The notes: generated by a model from the letters alone, not told the origin. A DNA stretch of 64,000 nucleotides from Acidimicrobiia bacterium (GCA_027494165.1 JAOSJM010000001.1:620001-684000); one strand, 5' to 3'; counted from the first letter of the stretch, positions 52,748 to 61,663 are shown. Translations and numbers: made by a program.

Positions 52748-53590
52748 CTGAGCGCCGAAGGCCGCGACCAGCCGATCCTCGAGGTCGAGGACCTCACCCT
52801 GGACTTCGCCGGCGTCCGCGCCCTCGACGGCGTGAGCTTCTCGGTCGAGCCGGGCGAGCTCTTCGCCGTCATCGGCCCCAACGGGGCCGGTAAGACGAGC
52901 GTCTTCAACTGCATCTCCGGCGTCTACCGACCGACGCGGGGCCGGGTCCGCTTCGACGGCCGGGACGTCACGGGGATGCGGCCGTACCGGATCGCCGCGC
53001 TCGGCGTCGCCCGCACGTTCCAGAACGTCGAGGTGTTCCCCACCATGACGGTGGTCGAGAACCTCCTGCTCGGGCGCTACCACCACATGCGGTCCGGGGT
53101 GCTCTCCGGTGCGGCCTGGTGGGGGCGGGCCTCCGCGGAGGAGGTCAGGAACCGTCACCGGGTCGAGGAGATCATCGACTTCCTCGAGATCGAGCACCTC
53201 CGCCACCACCGGGTCGGGGCCCTTCCGATCGGCCTCCAGAAGCGCGTGGAGCTGGGCCGGGCCCTGGCCATGGAGCCCACCCTGCTCCTGCTCGACGAGC
53301 CGGTGGCCGGGATGAACCAGGAGGAGACCGAGGACACGGTCCGGTTCGTCATCGACGTCAACGAGGAGCTCGGGATCAGCATCGTGCTCGTCGAGCACGA
53401 CATGGGCGTCGTGATGGAGATCTCGAACCGCGTCCTCGTGCTCGACTTCGGTGCCCGCATCGCTCTCGGGCCGCCGGCCGAGGTCGCCCGGGACCCCGCC
53501 GTGCTCGCGGCCTACCTGGGAGGCGCGCTCGGGCACGAGCCGCCGGTCCCCGGGTCCGTCGACGCGGGGGCCAGGTCGGTCGGCTCCTGA
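52748..53590 (+). CDS. LivG-type ABC transporter ATP-binding protein
   Basis: About 280 residues. Walker A IGPNGAGKTSVFNCISG, Q-loop ARTFQNVEVFPTMTVVENLLLG, signature LPIGLQKRVELGRALAM, Walker B LLLLDEPVAGMNQEE, H-loop VEHDMGVVM; these are LivG/BraF features. The start is uncertain. ATG 52697 lies upstream of the predicted transcription start and its codons cover the operator, while CTG 52748 has GGGAGGA 7 nt upstream and starts just before the conserved domain. The permease genes and the second ATPase are not in the window, so it probably works with subunits encoded elsewhere. Confidence 0.85.
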   Translation: MSAEGRDQPILEVEDLTLDFAGVRALDGVSFSVEPGELFAVIGPNGAGKTSVFNCISGVYRPTRGRVRFDGRDVTGMRPYRIAALGVARTFQNVEVFPTMTVVENLLLGRYHHMRSGVLSGAAWWGRASAEEVRNRHRVEEIIDFLEIEHLRHHRVGALPIGLQKRVELGRALAMEPTLLLLDEPVAGMNQEETEDTVRFVIDVNEELGISIVLVEHDMGVVMEISNRVLVLDFGARIALGPPAEVARDPAVLAAYLGGALGHEPPVPGSVDAGARSVGS

Positions 53591-53672
53591 CCCGCCCGCT
53601 CCGGCCCACCGCCGGACGGTACCGAAGGGCTCGGGCACCCCGCTGATCCCCGATGGCCGCGTCCCGGCCGCT

Positions 53673-54356
53673 CTACGCGCGGGGCAGGACCACGAAGGCG
53701 ATGGCGCAGAAGTGCGCAGCGGCCGCGGCGACGACGAAGGCGTGGAAGATCTCGTGGTACCCGAAGACGTCGGGCAGGGGGTCGGGGCGCCGGGCCGCGT
53801 GGACGACCGCACCGACCGTGTAGAGCACCCCGCCGCCGGCGACGAGCGCGAAGCCGACGGCCCCGAGCGAGTCCCAGAGCTGGGGGAGGGCGAGCACCGC
53901 GACCCAGCCCACGGTGAGGTAGACGGCCGTCACCCAGCCCCGGGGAGGTCGGACCGGTGACCACTCGAAGGCGATCCCGACCATCGCTCCGCCCCAGACG
54001 AGCCCGAGGACGAGCGGCCGGAGCGCCCCGTGGATGGCGTAGAGCCCGATGGGCGTGTAGGTGCCCGCGATGACGAGGAAGATCGCCGTGTGGTCGAGGC
54101 GGGTGAGGCGGGCGGACGTCCGCGGGGACCAGTCGCCGCGGTGCAGGAGGGCGCTGGCCCCGAGCATCCCCGAGACGGTCACGGCGTACACGAGGGCGAC
54201 GAGCGAGGCGCGCCCCGTCGGCGCGCCGACCACGAGCCCCGATCCGGCGGCGAGCGAGACGTAGAACGCGACGTGGTGCGACACGCCCCGCAGGCGGGGC
54301 TTCGGTGGCGCCAGGCCGGGGTCGTCGGGGTGGGTGATCGCGTCCGGCATCCGCAC
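53673..54356 (-). CDS. Hemolysin III/YqfA-type (PAQR-like) membrane protein
   Basis: A 227-residue protein with seven hydrophobic helices. RGVSHHVAFYVSLAAG near the N-terminus, HRGDWSPRTSARLTRLDHTAIFLVIAGTYTPI and the C-terminal VFGYHEIFHAFVVAAAAAHF hold the conserved His and Asp residues of the PAQR/HlyIII metal site. Members are ceramidase-like hydrolases or regulators of membrane fluidity; the exact role is unknown. GTG 54356 is preferred over ATG 54350 because TAGCCT (reverse strand 54369-54364) ends exactly 7 nt upstream. A perfect palindrome overlaps that promoter. Confidence 0.88.
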   Translation of the reverse strand: MRMPDAITHPDDPGLAPPKPRLRGVSHHVAFYVSLAAGSGLVVGAPTGRASLVALVYAVTVSGMLGASALLHRGDWSPRTSARLTRLDHTAIFLVIAGTYTPIGLYAIHGALRPLVLGLVWGGAMVGIAFEWSPVRPPRGWVTAVYLTVGWVAVLALPQLWDSLGAVGFALVAGGGVLYTVGAVVHAARRPDPLPDVFGYHEIFHAFVVAAAAAHFCAIAFVVLPRA

Positions 54357-54368
54357 GGCCCAAAGGCT

Positions 54369-54386
54369 ACCTACCCGTCGGTAGGT
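54369..54386. promoter_or_regulatory. Perfect 18-bp palindrome over the hemolysin III promoter
   Basis: ACCTACC (54369-54375), CGTC, GGTAGGT (54380-54386). It touches the -10 box (54364-54369), a position suited to a repressor such as a TetR dimer. No regulator gene is adjacent. Confidence 0.55.
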
Positions 54387-54507
54387 TCGGAACCGCGCGG
54401 GCGCGGCGGGCGCGTGCCCCACCCGGGCCGGGAGGGCCGCTTCGGACTCAGGTTCGACGGTTCGGTGCCGATGGTCAGGGGGCGGGGAGGCTCGAAGGAG
54501 CTGACCC

Positions 54508-55485
54508 ATGGACGACCGACGCGACGCGCCCGCGACCGGCAGGGTCCGGAACTGCCCCGACTGCGGCTACCTCGCGCTCGGGCAGCGAGAGGACTGCGCC
54601 CGCTGCGGTGCCACGCTCGAGGTCGTGTCCGGTCCCTCCGGTGCGGCTCCGGCGGCCGTGGCCGCGACGTCGCCTGCGCCGGCCGCGCCGGGCGGCGCCG
54701 CTCCATCGGAGACGATGGACGCGGCGAGGGCTCCCGGACCTCACCCGATCGGGGGCGCCGCGCTCTCGGCGGCCCTGAGCCGGCCTCCCCATCTCGGCTC
54801 CGGCGCCCCCCGGCCCGCGAGCGCTCCCGGCGGCTCGGGCGGCTCGGGTGGGTACTGGGCTCCGGCCCGCCTCGGCCCGTCGTGGCCGGCACCGGTCGAG
54901 AGGCCCGTCCCGGCGCCGCGCCGCCGTAACCCGTGGCTGCTCCTCGTCTTCATGGCGGCCCTCTGCGGCGGCGGGTGGTTCGCCCTCCAGCGCATCGCGG
55001 CCGACCCGGCGGTGGCCGAGGAGGTGCAGGAGTACGCCGACGGCACGGCCGGCGTGCCGTTCGAGTCGTTCGAGGGTCGGTGGCGGGCGGTGCTCCCGGG
55101 CGAGCCGGTGCATCGCGCCGAGACCGCATCCGAGGCCGGCATCACGATCACCGTCTCCTTCGACATGGTCGAGCTCGGCTCTGACTACGCCGCCGGGGTG
55201 GCCTGGGCCGACTACCCGGCGGGCGGCGACTTCTCGAACACCGACGCGATCTTCGCCGCGGCGGCCCAGGGTGCCGCCAACGAGACGGGCGGCGAGGTGG
55301 TCGAGACGCAGCGGGTGGACCATCGCGGCTACCCGGCCGTGGACGTCGTGGTCAAGGCGCCCGAGGGCTACGCCAAGGCCCGGGCGATCCTCGCGGGGTA
55401 CCGCATGTACATCGTGATCGTCGCGTCCCGCGACGAGGCGACCCCGGGCTTCGACCGCCTCGTCGAGTCGCTCGAGCTCACCTGA
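54508..55485 (+). CDS. Zinc-ribbon membrane-anchored protein of unknown function
   Basis: A 325-residue protein in three parts. The N-terminal zinc ribbon has CPDCG...CARCG (about residues 16-35). A Pro/Ala/Gly-rich linker of ~100 residues follows, then one membrane helix (PWLLLVFMAALCGGGWFALQRIA). The outer domain of ~160 residues (FESFEGRWRAVLPGEPVHRAETA...SLELT) resembles generic actinobacterial exported domains with no assigned function. With the ribbon inside and the domain outside, it may sense or organise something at the envelope. AAGGAG precedes ATG 54508. Confidence 0.75.
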   Translation: MDDRRDAPATGRVRNCPDCGYLALGQREDCARCGATLEVVSGPSGAAPAAVAATSPAPAAPGGAAPSETMDAARAPGPHPIGGAALSAALSRPPHLGSGAPRPASAPGGSGGSGGYWAPARLGPSWPAPVERPVPAPRRRNPWLLLVFMAALCGGGWFALQRIAADPAVAEEVQEYADGTAGVPFESFEGRWRAVLPGEPVHRAETASEAGITITVSFDMVELGSDYAAGVAWADYPAGGDFSNTDAIFAAAAQGAANETGGEVVETQRVDHRGYPAVDVVVKAPEGYAKARAILAGYRMYIVIVASRDEATPGFDRLVESLELT

Positions 55486-55550
55486 GCCGCACCCGAGCGC
55501 GGGCGTCCGGCGCGCGCCGCCGGCATCCCCGCGCCGGCCCGTCGAGGGGC

Positions 55551-55835
55551 TCAGGTCTCGGGGCCCGCCTCGGCCTCGGGGGACCGGTGGTCGTCGGCCC
55601 GGACGGCCAGGGCCCGTTCCTCGGCCCGGCGGGTCGCCGGGGCGGCCACGGCGCCGGCCACCGCCGCGACCGCGGCGACCAGCCAGATGGAGGCGCCGAG
55701 AATCATCGCGACGATCACCACGACGAGGAAGGCCACGGCGGCGTCGATCGCCCAGTGGACGAGCAACGACCGTGGCGAGCGCGGCGGGAGCGGGGACGGC
55801 GGCTCGTCCCCGGGCCGTGGGTCCGGAGGGGCCAT
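55551..55835 (-). CDS. Small two-helix membrane protein
   Basis: A 94-residue protein with a Pro-rich N-terminus, two adjacent hydrophobic helices (WAIDAAVAFLVVVIVAMILG and WLVAAVAAVAGAVA) and a charged tail. Its start overlaps the stop of the amidohydrolase gene (TGATG). No function is recognised. Confidence 0.6.
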   Translation of the reverse strand: MAPPDPRPGDEPPSPLPPRSPRSLLVHWAIDAAVAFLVVVIVAMILGASIWLVAAVAAVAGAVAAPATRRAEERALAVRADDHRSPEAEAGPET

Positions 55836-57120
55836 CAGGCGGTGGCGACCTTCTGGACGTCCATGATCGTCAGCGGCCCGGACCGCTCCGGGACCTCACG
55901 CCCGGAGGAGCGCAGGGACGTGTCGACACCTGCCGCCCGGGCGCGCAGCGCCGCGACGGTGGCCTGCTCCGGGGGACGTGCCGGAACGGGTCGTACCGGT
56001 AGTGCCGCATGGCGTTGCGATGGGTGATCTGCTCGATCTCGCCGTCGGTGAGGTCGGTCCCGGCCAGCTCCCGGGCGAGACGTTCGGGAGCGTGGGGCCA
56101 GGTCGAGTCGGAGTGCGGGTAGTCGGTCTCCCAGCAGATGCGGTCGACGCCGATCTCCCGGGCCGCCCTCAGGCCGTGGGGGTCCTTGATGAAGCACAGC
56201 ACCGCGTGGTCGCGGAAGACCTCGCTGGGCATGCGACCCCCGAAGTCGGCACCGGTCCACGCGTGATGGACCCGCCAGGTGTCGTCGGCGCGCTCGTAGA
56301 AGTAGGGCACCCAGCCGATCCCGCCCTCGGTGAGCGAGAACTGGAGCCCCGGGAACGCCTTCCAGATCCGCGAGAAGAGCAGGTCGGCCGCGCACTGCAC
56401 GATGTTCATGCCTTGCAGCACGATCATGACGTCGACGGGCGCGTCGGGTGAGGTGATCGCGAGCTGCGACGACGAGCCGATGTGCATGCAGACGTTGGTC
56501 CCGACGTCGAGGCACGCGGCCCAGAACGGGTCCCAGTGGTCGGAGTGCAGGCTGGGCAGCCCGAGCTTGGCGGGGTTCTCGCTGAAGGTCACGGCGTGGG
56601 CGCCCTTGGCCGCGGTCCGGCGGATCTCGGCCGCCATCTCCTCGGGGTCCCACAAGGGGGCGATCACGCAGGGGATCATGCGCCCGGGATGGGTCCCGCA
56701 CCACTCGTCGATGTGCCAGTCGTTGTAGGCCCGGACGAGGGCGAGGGCCGCGTCCTTGTCCCCGAGGGTCATGAAGAGGCGGCCGGAGAAGCCGGGGAAC
56801 GACGGGAAGTTCAGCGAGCCGAGGACGCCGTTGGCGTCCATGTCGGCGACGCGGGCGTGGATGTCGTAGGTGCCCTCGCGGATCTGGGTGTAGGCCGTGG
56901 GCTCCAGCCCGTACTCCTCGGGGAAGAGCCCCGATACCGCGTTGATGGCGAGGTTGGGGACCTCGGCGCCGTTGAAGACCCAGACGTCGGCGCCGCTCTC
57001 CTTGTGGACGACGCGCGGCGCCACGTCGCGCCAGCGTGCCGGCAGGTGGTGATCGAAGACGTCCGGTGGCTCGACCACGTGGTCGTCGATGCTCACGAGG
57101 ATCATGTCGTCGATGCGCAC
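55835..57120 (-). pseudogene. Amidohydrolase-2 family metal-dependent hydrolase, one frameshift near the 3' end (probable sequence error)
   Basis: TIM-barrel hydrolase/decarboxylase of the amidohydrolase-2 family, ~427 residues when corrected. ILVSIDDHVVEPPDVFDHHLPARW starts the protein, NVCMHIGSSSQ and DRICWETDYPHSDSTWP hold the His and Asp metal/catalytic residues. The frame breaks at 55971-55975 (one C missing); after it VPPEQATVAALRARAAGVDTSLRS...DVQKVATA ends at 55835. GTG 57120 has GGGAGGGGG upstream. Family members decarboxylate or hydrolyse aromatic or cyclic acids, which fits the catabolic surroundings. Confidence 0.85.
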
Positions 57121-57270
57121 GGCCCCCCTCCCTCGCCGGGACGATACCGAACGCACCCGGTGCGGTCGAGCGCCGGCGGTCCCTCCCGGTCCCGGCGCGC
57201 CGAGGCCACCGGAGGGAGGCAGGTACCCCCGGTGGCCCCTGCGAGAGGTCGCGACCGGGCCGGTCCGGTG

Positions 57271-57344
57271 GGGCGGCCCGGCCGGTCGGGTGACCGTCAG
57301 GCCTCCCGATCGGTTGTCCGGGGCGGGAGATGAGGGATCGGGCC
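57271..57344. repeat. Direct repeat A (pair with 58346-58418)
   Basis: This 74-bp stretch matches repeat B in the same orientation; 28 of the first 30 bases are identical, with overall roughly 80-85 % by eye. Both contain GGTGACCGTCAG and GAGATGAGGGA. The pair flanks the SDR gene. The surrounding 256-bp gap shows no gene. Confidence 0.75.
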
Positions 57345-57376
57345 CCGGTTCGCGCGGCCGGCGGGCCGCGGCAGGC

Positions 57377-58186
57377 TCACGAGGCCTCGGCCGGGCGGGG
57401 GAGCGGCTCGGCGGCCCGGAGCTCGGCGGGGGCCTCGGGCTGGACCTCGACGGTGTCGAGGTGGACGCCCTCGGGCGTCGTGAGCGCGACGACGACGGCG
57501 CGGGCCACCGACGTGGGCTCCATCACGCCGGCGTGCCGCTGGAGCCCGAACCGGAGCCAGTAGCCCAGGAGCTCCTCGACCTGCTCGGGGTCCCAGGAGA
57601 AGCCGAACTCGGTGAAGGTCGGTCCGACCCGGACCACGGTCGAGCGGATCCCGGTCCCCTCGAGCTCCATGGCGAGCGCCCGGGCCATGTGCTCCAGGGC
57701 GGCCTTGGTGGCTCCGTAGGTGACCATGCGCGGGCGGGGCTGGCGGGTCGCGTCGGACGAGACGAAGACGAGGTCGCCCCGGGCGTGGCGGGCCAGCATC
57801 GACGCGATCGCCAGACGCGTGACGTACAGCGCGCCGAGGTAGTTGGTCGCGACCTCGCGGAGGTGATCGGACGCGCTGATCTCGTGGAAGGGCCCGGGGA
57901 TCGACATCCCGGCGTTGTTGACGAGCACGTCGACGGGGCCCAGCACGGCTTCGGCTGCGACCATGAACGTCTCCACCGACTGCGGATCGGTGACGTCGAG
58001 CGGGTGGGTGAAGGCCTGCCCTCCCGCCCGTTCCACCCGGGCCGCGGTGTCGCCGAGGCGGTCGGTGCGGCGGGCCCCGACGGCCACCCGCCAGCCCAGG
58101 CGTCCCAGCTCCTCCGCGACGGACTGCCCGATCCCCGACGACGCCCCGGTGACGACCGCGGTGCGCGGCTTCGACTCACTGGTCAC
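57377..58186 (-). CDS. Short-chain dehydrogenase/reductase
   Basis: A 269-residue SDR: TGASSGIGQSVAEELGRLGWRVAVGARR (Arg residues after the second strand suggest NADP), NNAGMS, and VSSDA...YGATKAALEH for the catalytic Ser-Tyr-Lys. Length and motifs fit classical oxidoreductases of hydroxy/keto groups; the substrate is unknown. The GTG at 58186 has GGGGGA upstream. It is bracketed by two ~74-bp direct repeats (57271 and 58346), suggesting it may have been inserted or duplicated as a unit with its flanks. Confidence 0.88.
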   Translation of the reverse strand: MTSESKPRTAVVTGASSGIGQSVAEELGRLGWRVAVGARRTDRLGDTAARVERAGGQAFTHPLDVTDPQSVETFMVAAEAVLGPVDVLVNNAGMSIPGPFHEISASDHLREVATNYLGALYVTRLAIASMLARHARGDLVFVSSDATRQPRPRMVTYGATKAALEHMARALAMELEGTGIRSTVVRVGPTFTEFGFSWDPEQVEELLGYWLRFGLQRHAGVMEPTSVARAVVVALTTPEGVHLDTVEVQPEAPAELRAAEPLPRPAEAS

Positions 58187-58345
58187 GTGGTCCCCCGTTC
58201 CCCCGGTGTTCGCGTCCCAGGGTGGCAGGTCGGCCGGGGTGGATCAACGTTCGGGACGCGCGGCGGTCGGGCCGTGATCGAGACGACGGACCGGTCCCGC
58301 AGGGTCCATTCGAGCGCCGGAGCCGGTCCCGATCCCGGTCCCGCC

Positions 58346-58418
58346 GGGCGGACCGGCCGGTCAGGTGACCGTCAGCCCTCTCGACCGGACCGTCCAGGGC
58401 GAGATGAGGGAACGGGCC
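58346..58418. repeat. Direct repeat B (pair with 57271-57344)
   Basis: 73-bp counterpart of repeat A with one length change. It sits in the 273-bp gap between the divergent SDR and esterase genes, where it could carry a promoter or regulator site. No gene is visible in the gap. Confidence 0.75.
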
Positions 58419-58459
58419 GGATCGCGCGCGCCGTCCGCCTGTCCTGCGAAGCTGTCGAC

Positions 58460-59466
58460 GTGCGCCGGCACGTCTGGCTGCTCGCCCTGCTCGCCGTCGT
58501 GCCCTGCGGGCTCGCCTCATGCGCCCGGTCGTCGACCCTCGCCGTGTACCGGGACCTGGAGTACGAGCGGGTCGCCGACCAACCGGTGCGGCTGGACGCC
58601 TACGTCCCGCTCGACGGGCGCACGCACCGAGGAGCCGTCGTCGTGGTGCACGGCGGCGGCTGGGCCATCGGGGACAAGGAGTCCCTCGCCCCCGAGGCGC
58701 GGGCGTTCGCCGAGGCCGGTCTGGTGGCCTTCTCGGTCGACTACCGGCTCGGCTCCGCCGGCCGCTTCCCTCAAGCCCTCGAAGACGTCCGCGCCGCGGT
58801 CCGCTGGGTCCAGGACCGCGCCGGGCGATTCTCCATCGACCCGGCGCGTGTCGGGATCTTCGGGACGTCGGCGGGTGGGAACCTCGCGCTGATGGTCGCC
58901 ACGACGGGGGTCGGGGGAGCACCGGTCCGACACCCGCGGGTCGCGGCGGCCGTGTCGTGGTCGGGCCCCACCGACCTCCGGGTGCTGGCCCTCGTCCCCC
59001 GGGGGCGTCTCGGCCGATCGGCTGTCGTGACAACCTCGCCTGCGCTGCGTTCGACTGGCCCGCCGGCATCGAGAGCTACCTGGGCTGTTCGGTGGCCGCG
59101 TGCGCATCGCGGTACGCGGACGCGTCGCCGGTGAGCCACGTGAGCGCGTCGAGTCCTCCCACGGCCCTGTTCAACTCGGCCGACGAGGTGGTACCGCTCG
59201 AGCAGGTCACCCGGATGGAGGAGGCACTGCGGAGAGCGGGTGTGCGAGCCGAGGTGACCGTGTACGCCGGCGACCGCCACGCCGACGCCTACCGAGCCGA
59301 TGCCACCGGCCCCTCGACGGAGTTCCTGGTGCATCACCTCGGAGGCGGACGGTCGCTCCCGGCCTCGCTGCTGGAGTGGTTGCTGGCCGGGCTCCTCGTC
59401 GGTGCCGTGATCCTGCTGGCCGGTCGAGCCGTCCGTACCCGCCGCTGGGCGCCTGGCCAGAGCTGA
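58460..59466 (+). pseudogene. Exported alpha/beta-hydrolase (esterase/carboxylesterase type), frameshifted (probable sequence error)
   Basis: GTG 58460 gives RRHVWLLALLAVVPCGLASCARSS, a lipoprotein-like signal with Cys after GLAS. Then HGGGW (oxyanion hole), FSVDYRLG and GTSAGGN (nucleophile elbow) mark a hormone-sensitive-lipase/BD-FAE type esterase. The frame is lost at the C5G5 run 58996-59005, with a second shift possible near 59024-59030. The other frame carries CRDNLACAAFDW, the acid region FNSADEVVPL and the His in GDRHADAY, then a C-terminal helix (LLEWLLAGLLVGAVILLAG). The corrected length is ~335 residues. A cell-surface esterase of unknown substrate. Confidence 0.78.
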
Positions 59467-59478
59467 GGCGCCGTCCGT

Positions 59479-59484
59479 TATCAT
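59479..59484 (+). promoter_or_regulatory. Putative -10 box (TATCAT) of the second thiolase/DUF35 unit
   Basis: TATCAT fits TANNNT. It leaves a ~28-nt leader with GGGAGGGGG before GTG 59519. Inference by spacing. Confidence 0.35.
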
Positions 59485-59518
59485 CCCGGCCGATCCCGGG
59501 GCGGGAGGGGGCCGGAGG

Positions 59519-60669
59519 GTGGGACGGCGGGTGTGCGTGGTCGGGGTGGGGCTGGCCGACGGGCCACGGACCCCCGACATGAGCCCCCGGATGCTCGAGG
59601 CCCAGGCCTTCCGCCGGGCCCTCGACGACTGCGGTCTGGCGAAGGCCGACGTCGAGGGGCTCGCGGCCGCGGGCCAGACGGGCATGTACGAGGTGCAGCT
59701 CGCGGAGTACCTCGGCCTGGCGCCCCGATGGCTCGACTCGACGTCCTGTGGCGGCTCCAGCTTCGAGTTCCACCTCGCGCACGCCTACCGGGCCATCGAG
59801 GCCGGCGACGTCGACACCGTCGCCGTCGTCTACGGGAGCACCCAGCTCTCCCGGGCGGGCCGGTCGTTGGGCACCGGGCAGCGCGTCCGGGCGAGCGGGC
59901 CCTGGGCCTACGAGGCGCCGACGGGGATCACCCTGGTCGGGAGCTACGCGATGGCCGCCCGCCGCCACATGCACGAGTACGGGACCACGCCCGAGCAGCT
60001 CGCTGGTATCGCCGTGCAGATCCGGGAGCACGCGGGCCGGAACCCGAACGCCATGTACCGGGAACCGATCACCGTCGACGACGTGCTGTCCTCGAAGCTG
60101 GTGGCCGACCCGCTGCACAAGCTCGATTGCTGCGTGATCTCCGACGGGGGTGCGCCCTCCTCCTCACCACCGAGGATCGGGCCCGCGACCTCGCCCACCG
60201 CCCCGTCTACGTCCGGGGCGCGGCCGGGGCCATGACCCATCACTCGATCCAGGCCATGCCCGACCTCACCACCACGGCCGCCGCGGTCTCGGGACGCCGG
60301 GCCTTCGCCGACGCGGGCATCGCCCCCTCCGACGTCGACACCTTCCAGATGTACGACAGCTTCACCTACACCGTCCTGGTGTGCCTCGAGGACCTCGGCT
60401 TCTGCGCCAAGGGCGAGGGAGGGCCCTTCGCGGAGTCCGGTGCCCTGCGGTTGGGTGGCGCCCTGCCGACCAACACCGACGGCGGGGGGCTCTCGAGCAC
60501 CCACCCCGGGATGCGGGGGCTGTTCCTGCTCTGCGAGGCGACCCGCCAGCTGCGCGGCGAGGCCGGGGACAGCCAGGTGGAAGGGGCCGAGATCGCGGTG
60601 GCCCACGGATCGGGAGGCTGGCTGTCCACCATGGGCACGGTCGTGCTCGGCACGGAGCCGGTCCGGTGA
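59519..60669 (+). pseudogene. Thiolase-fold lipid-transfer-type protein, one frameshift (probable sequence error)
   Basis: A thiolase-superfamily protein of ~383 residues once corrected. The nucleophile region reads LDSTSCGGSSFEFHLAHAYRAI, which keeps a Cys. At the run of five G (60146-60150) one G is missing; with it the chain continues ISDGGCALLLTTEDRARDL, later SSTHPGMRGLFLLCEA (His) and AVAHGSGGWLSTMGTVVL, where the second Cys is replaced by Ser. A DUF35 protein is coupled downstream (GTGA). This may be a thiolase or aldolase for CoA esters, distinct from the Cys-less one at 49163. Confidence 0.82.
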
Positions 60670-61103
60670 GCGGTCGCTTCGGGGGTCCCGTCCCCGACCA
60701 CCTGGTCCCTCAGGTCTCCCCCGAGGCGGCCGAGCTCTTCGCCGGCGCGGCGCGCGGCGAGCTGAGGATCCAGCGCTGCCGCTCCTGCTCGAAGCACCAG
60801 CACTACCCCCGCGTGCTCTGCTCCCACTGCGGTGCCGAGGGGCTCGAGTGGGTCACCGCCAGCGGGCGGGGTACCGTCCACAGCTTCACGGTGATCCGCC
60901 AGCACGGCGTGCGCCCGTTCTCCGAGTGGGTGCCCTTCGTGGTGGCGCTCGTCGACCTCGAGGAGGAGGGCGCCCGGATGCTCGCCGTGATGCCGTCCGT
61001 CGAGCCCGACGAGGTGACGATCGGCATGCCGGTCGTGGCCGAGTTCCGTCCGGCCACCGACGAGGTCGCCTTCGTCGACTTCCGCCCGGCCGGCCGGGAC
61101 TGA
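60666..61103 (+). CDS. DUF35/OB-fold protein with zinc ribbon, partner of the upstream thiolase
   Basis: A 145-residue protein. The N-terminal helix (PEAAELFAGAARGELRIQRC) leads into a zinc ribbon CRSCSKHQHYPRVLCSHCG and then an OB fold (SGRGTVHSFTVIRQHGVRPF...VALVDLEEEGARMLA). These are the defining features of DUF35 proteins, which bind acyl-CoA and assist thiolase-fold enzymes. The GTG start overlaps the thiolase stop, so the products should be made in equal amount and act as a complex. Confidence 0.88.
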   Translation: MSGRFGGPVPDHLVPQVSPEAAELFAGAARGELRIQRCRSCSKHQHYPRVLCSHCGAEGLEWVTASGRGTVHSFTVIRQHGVRPFSEWVPFVVALVDLEEEGARMLAVMPSVEPDEVTIGMPVVAEFRPATDEVAFVDFRPAGRD

Positions 61104-61161
61104 CGTGGTGGGACGGCGCCTCTTCCCCCACGAGTAGGTCGACATCGTCGGTGAAGGCGCC

Positions 61162-61600
61162 ATGCGGACCATGGAGCACACCCTCGCGCTCGACACCGAG
61201 GCGGGCGCGGGTCGGGGGATCGTGCTCGTGGGGACCTGGTACACCACGGGTTCGACCGGTCGGTGCCCCAGGTCGTGAACGTCTGGGAGTGCGTCGACGG
61301 GTGGGCCGGCTGGCGACGCCTCCTGGAGGCGACGAACCTCGCCCGCACCTGCAACCCGGCTCTCACGGGGTGGTGGCGGGAGGCCCTGACGGTGCGGAGC
61401 ACGGGGCTTCGATCGCCTGCTCGGCGCCGCCTCCGGGAGCCCGTCCCTCGCCGAGCTGCGCGAGCGGGGCGTGCGGGGCTCGGTGTTCGTCCAGAAGCTC
61501 TCCCGGGTCCGTCCGGTGCCGGGCCCGGAGCTCATGACCCCCTTCCCGGGGACCCCGCTGTCGGCCGGCGACCCCCTCCGAGGCGAGTGTCCCGCCGGCG
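61162..61600 (+). pseudogene. NIPSNAP-like protein remnant with at least two frameshifts
   Basis: Three pieces in successive frames form one likely protein: RTMEHTLALDTEAGAGRGIVLVGTWYT (ATG 61162), then FDRSVPQVVNVWECVDGWAGWRRLLEA...WWREALTVRS, then GFDRLLGAASGSPSLAELRERGVRGSVFVQKLSRVRPVPGPEL. Shifts fall near 61248-61252 and 61405. The pattern resembles NIPSNAP-type ferredoxin-like fold proteins common in actinobacteria. The 3' end is not resolved. Errors or real decay cannot be separated here. Confidence 0.45.
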
Positions 61601-61643
61601 CGCGGCGTCCCGGCCGATGGGTGGCCCCGGCCGGGCCCCCGGC

Positions 61644-61663
61644 TAGCCTGACGCCTCGTGAGG
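61644..61663 (+). promoter_or_regulatory. Leaderless -10 box and half-operator at the TetR start
   Basis: TAGCCT (61644-61649) ends 8 nt before GTG 61658. It overlaps CTGACG (61648-61653), the left arm of the island operator; the opposite arm is poor (GTGAGG). This may be a weak autoregulatory site. Confidence 0.4.

Noticed and set aside
4984..61410. Programmed ribosomal frameshifting as a general mechanism
   Set aside because: Breaks are in unrelated genes, in both directions, without a common slippery heptamer plus downstream structure; base errors are simpler.
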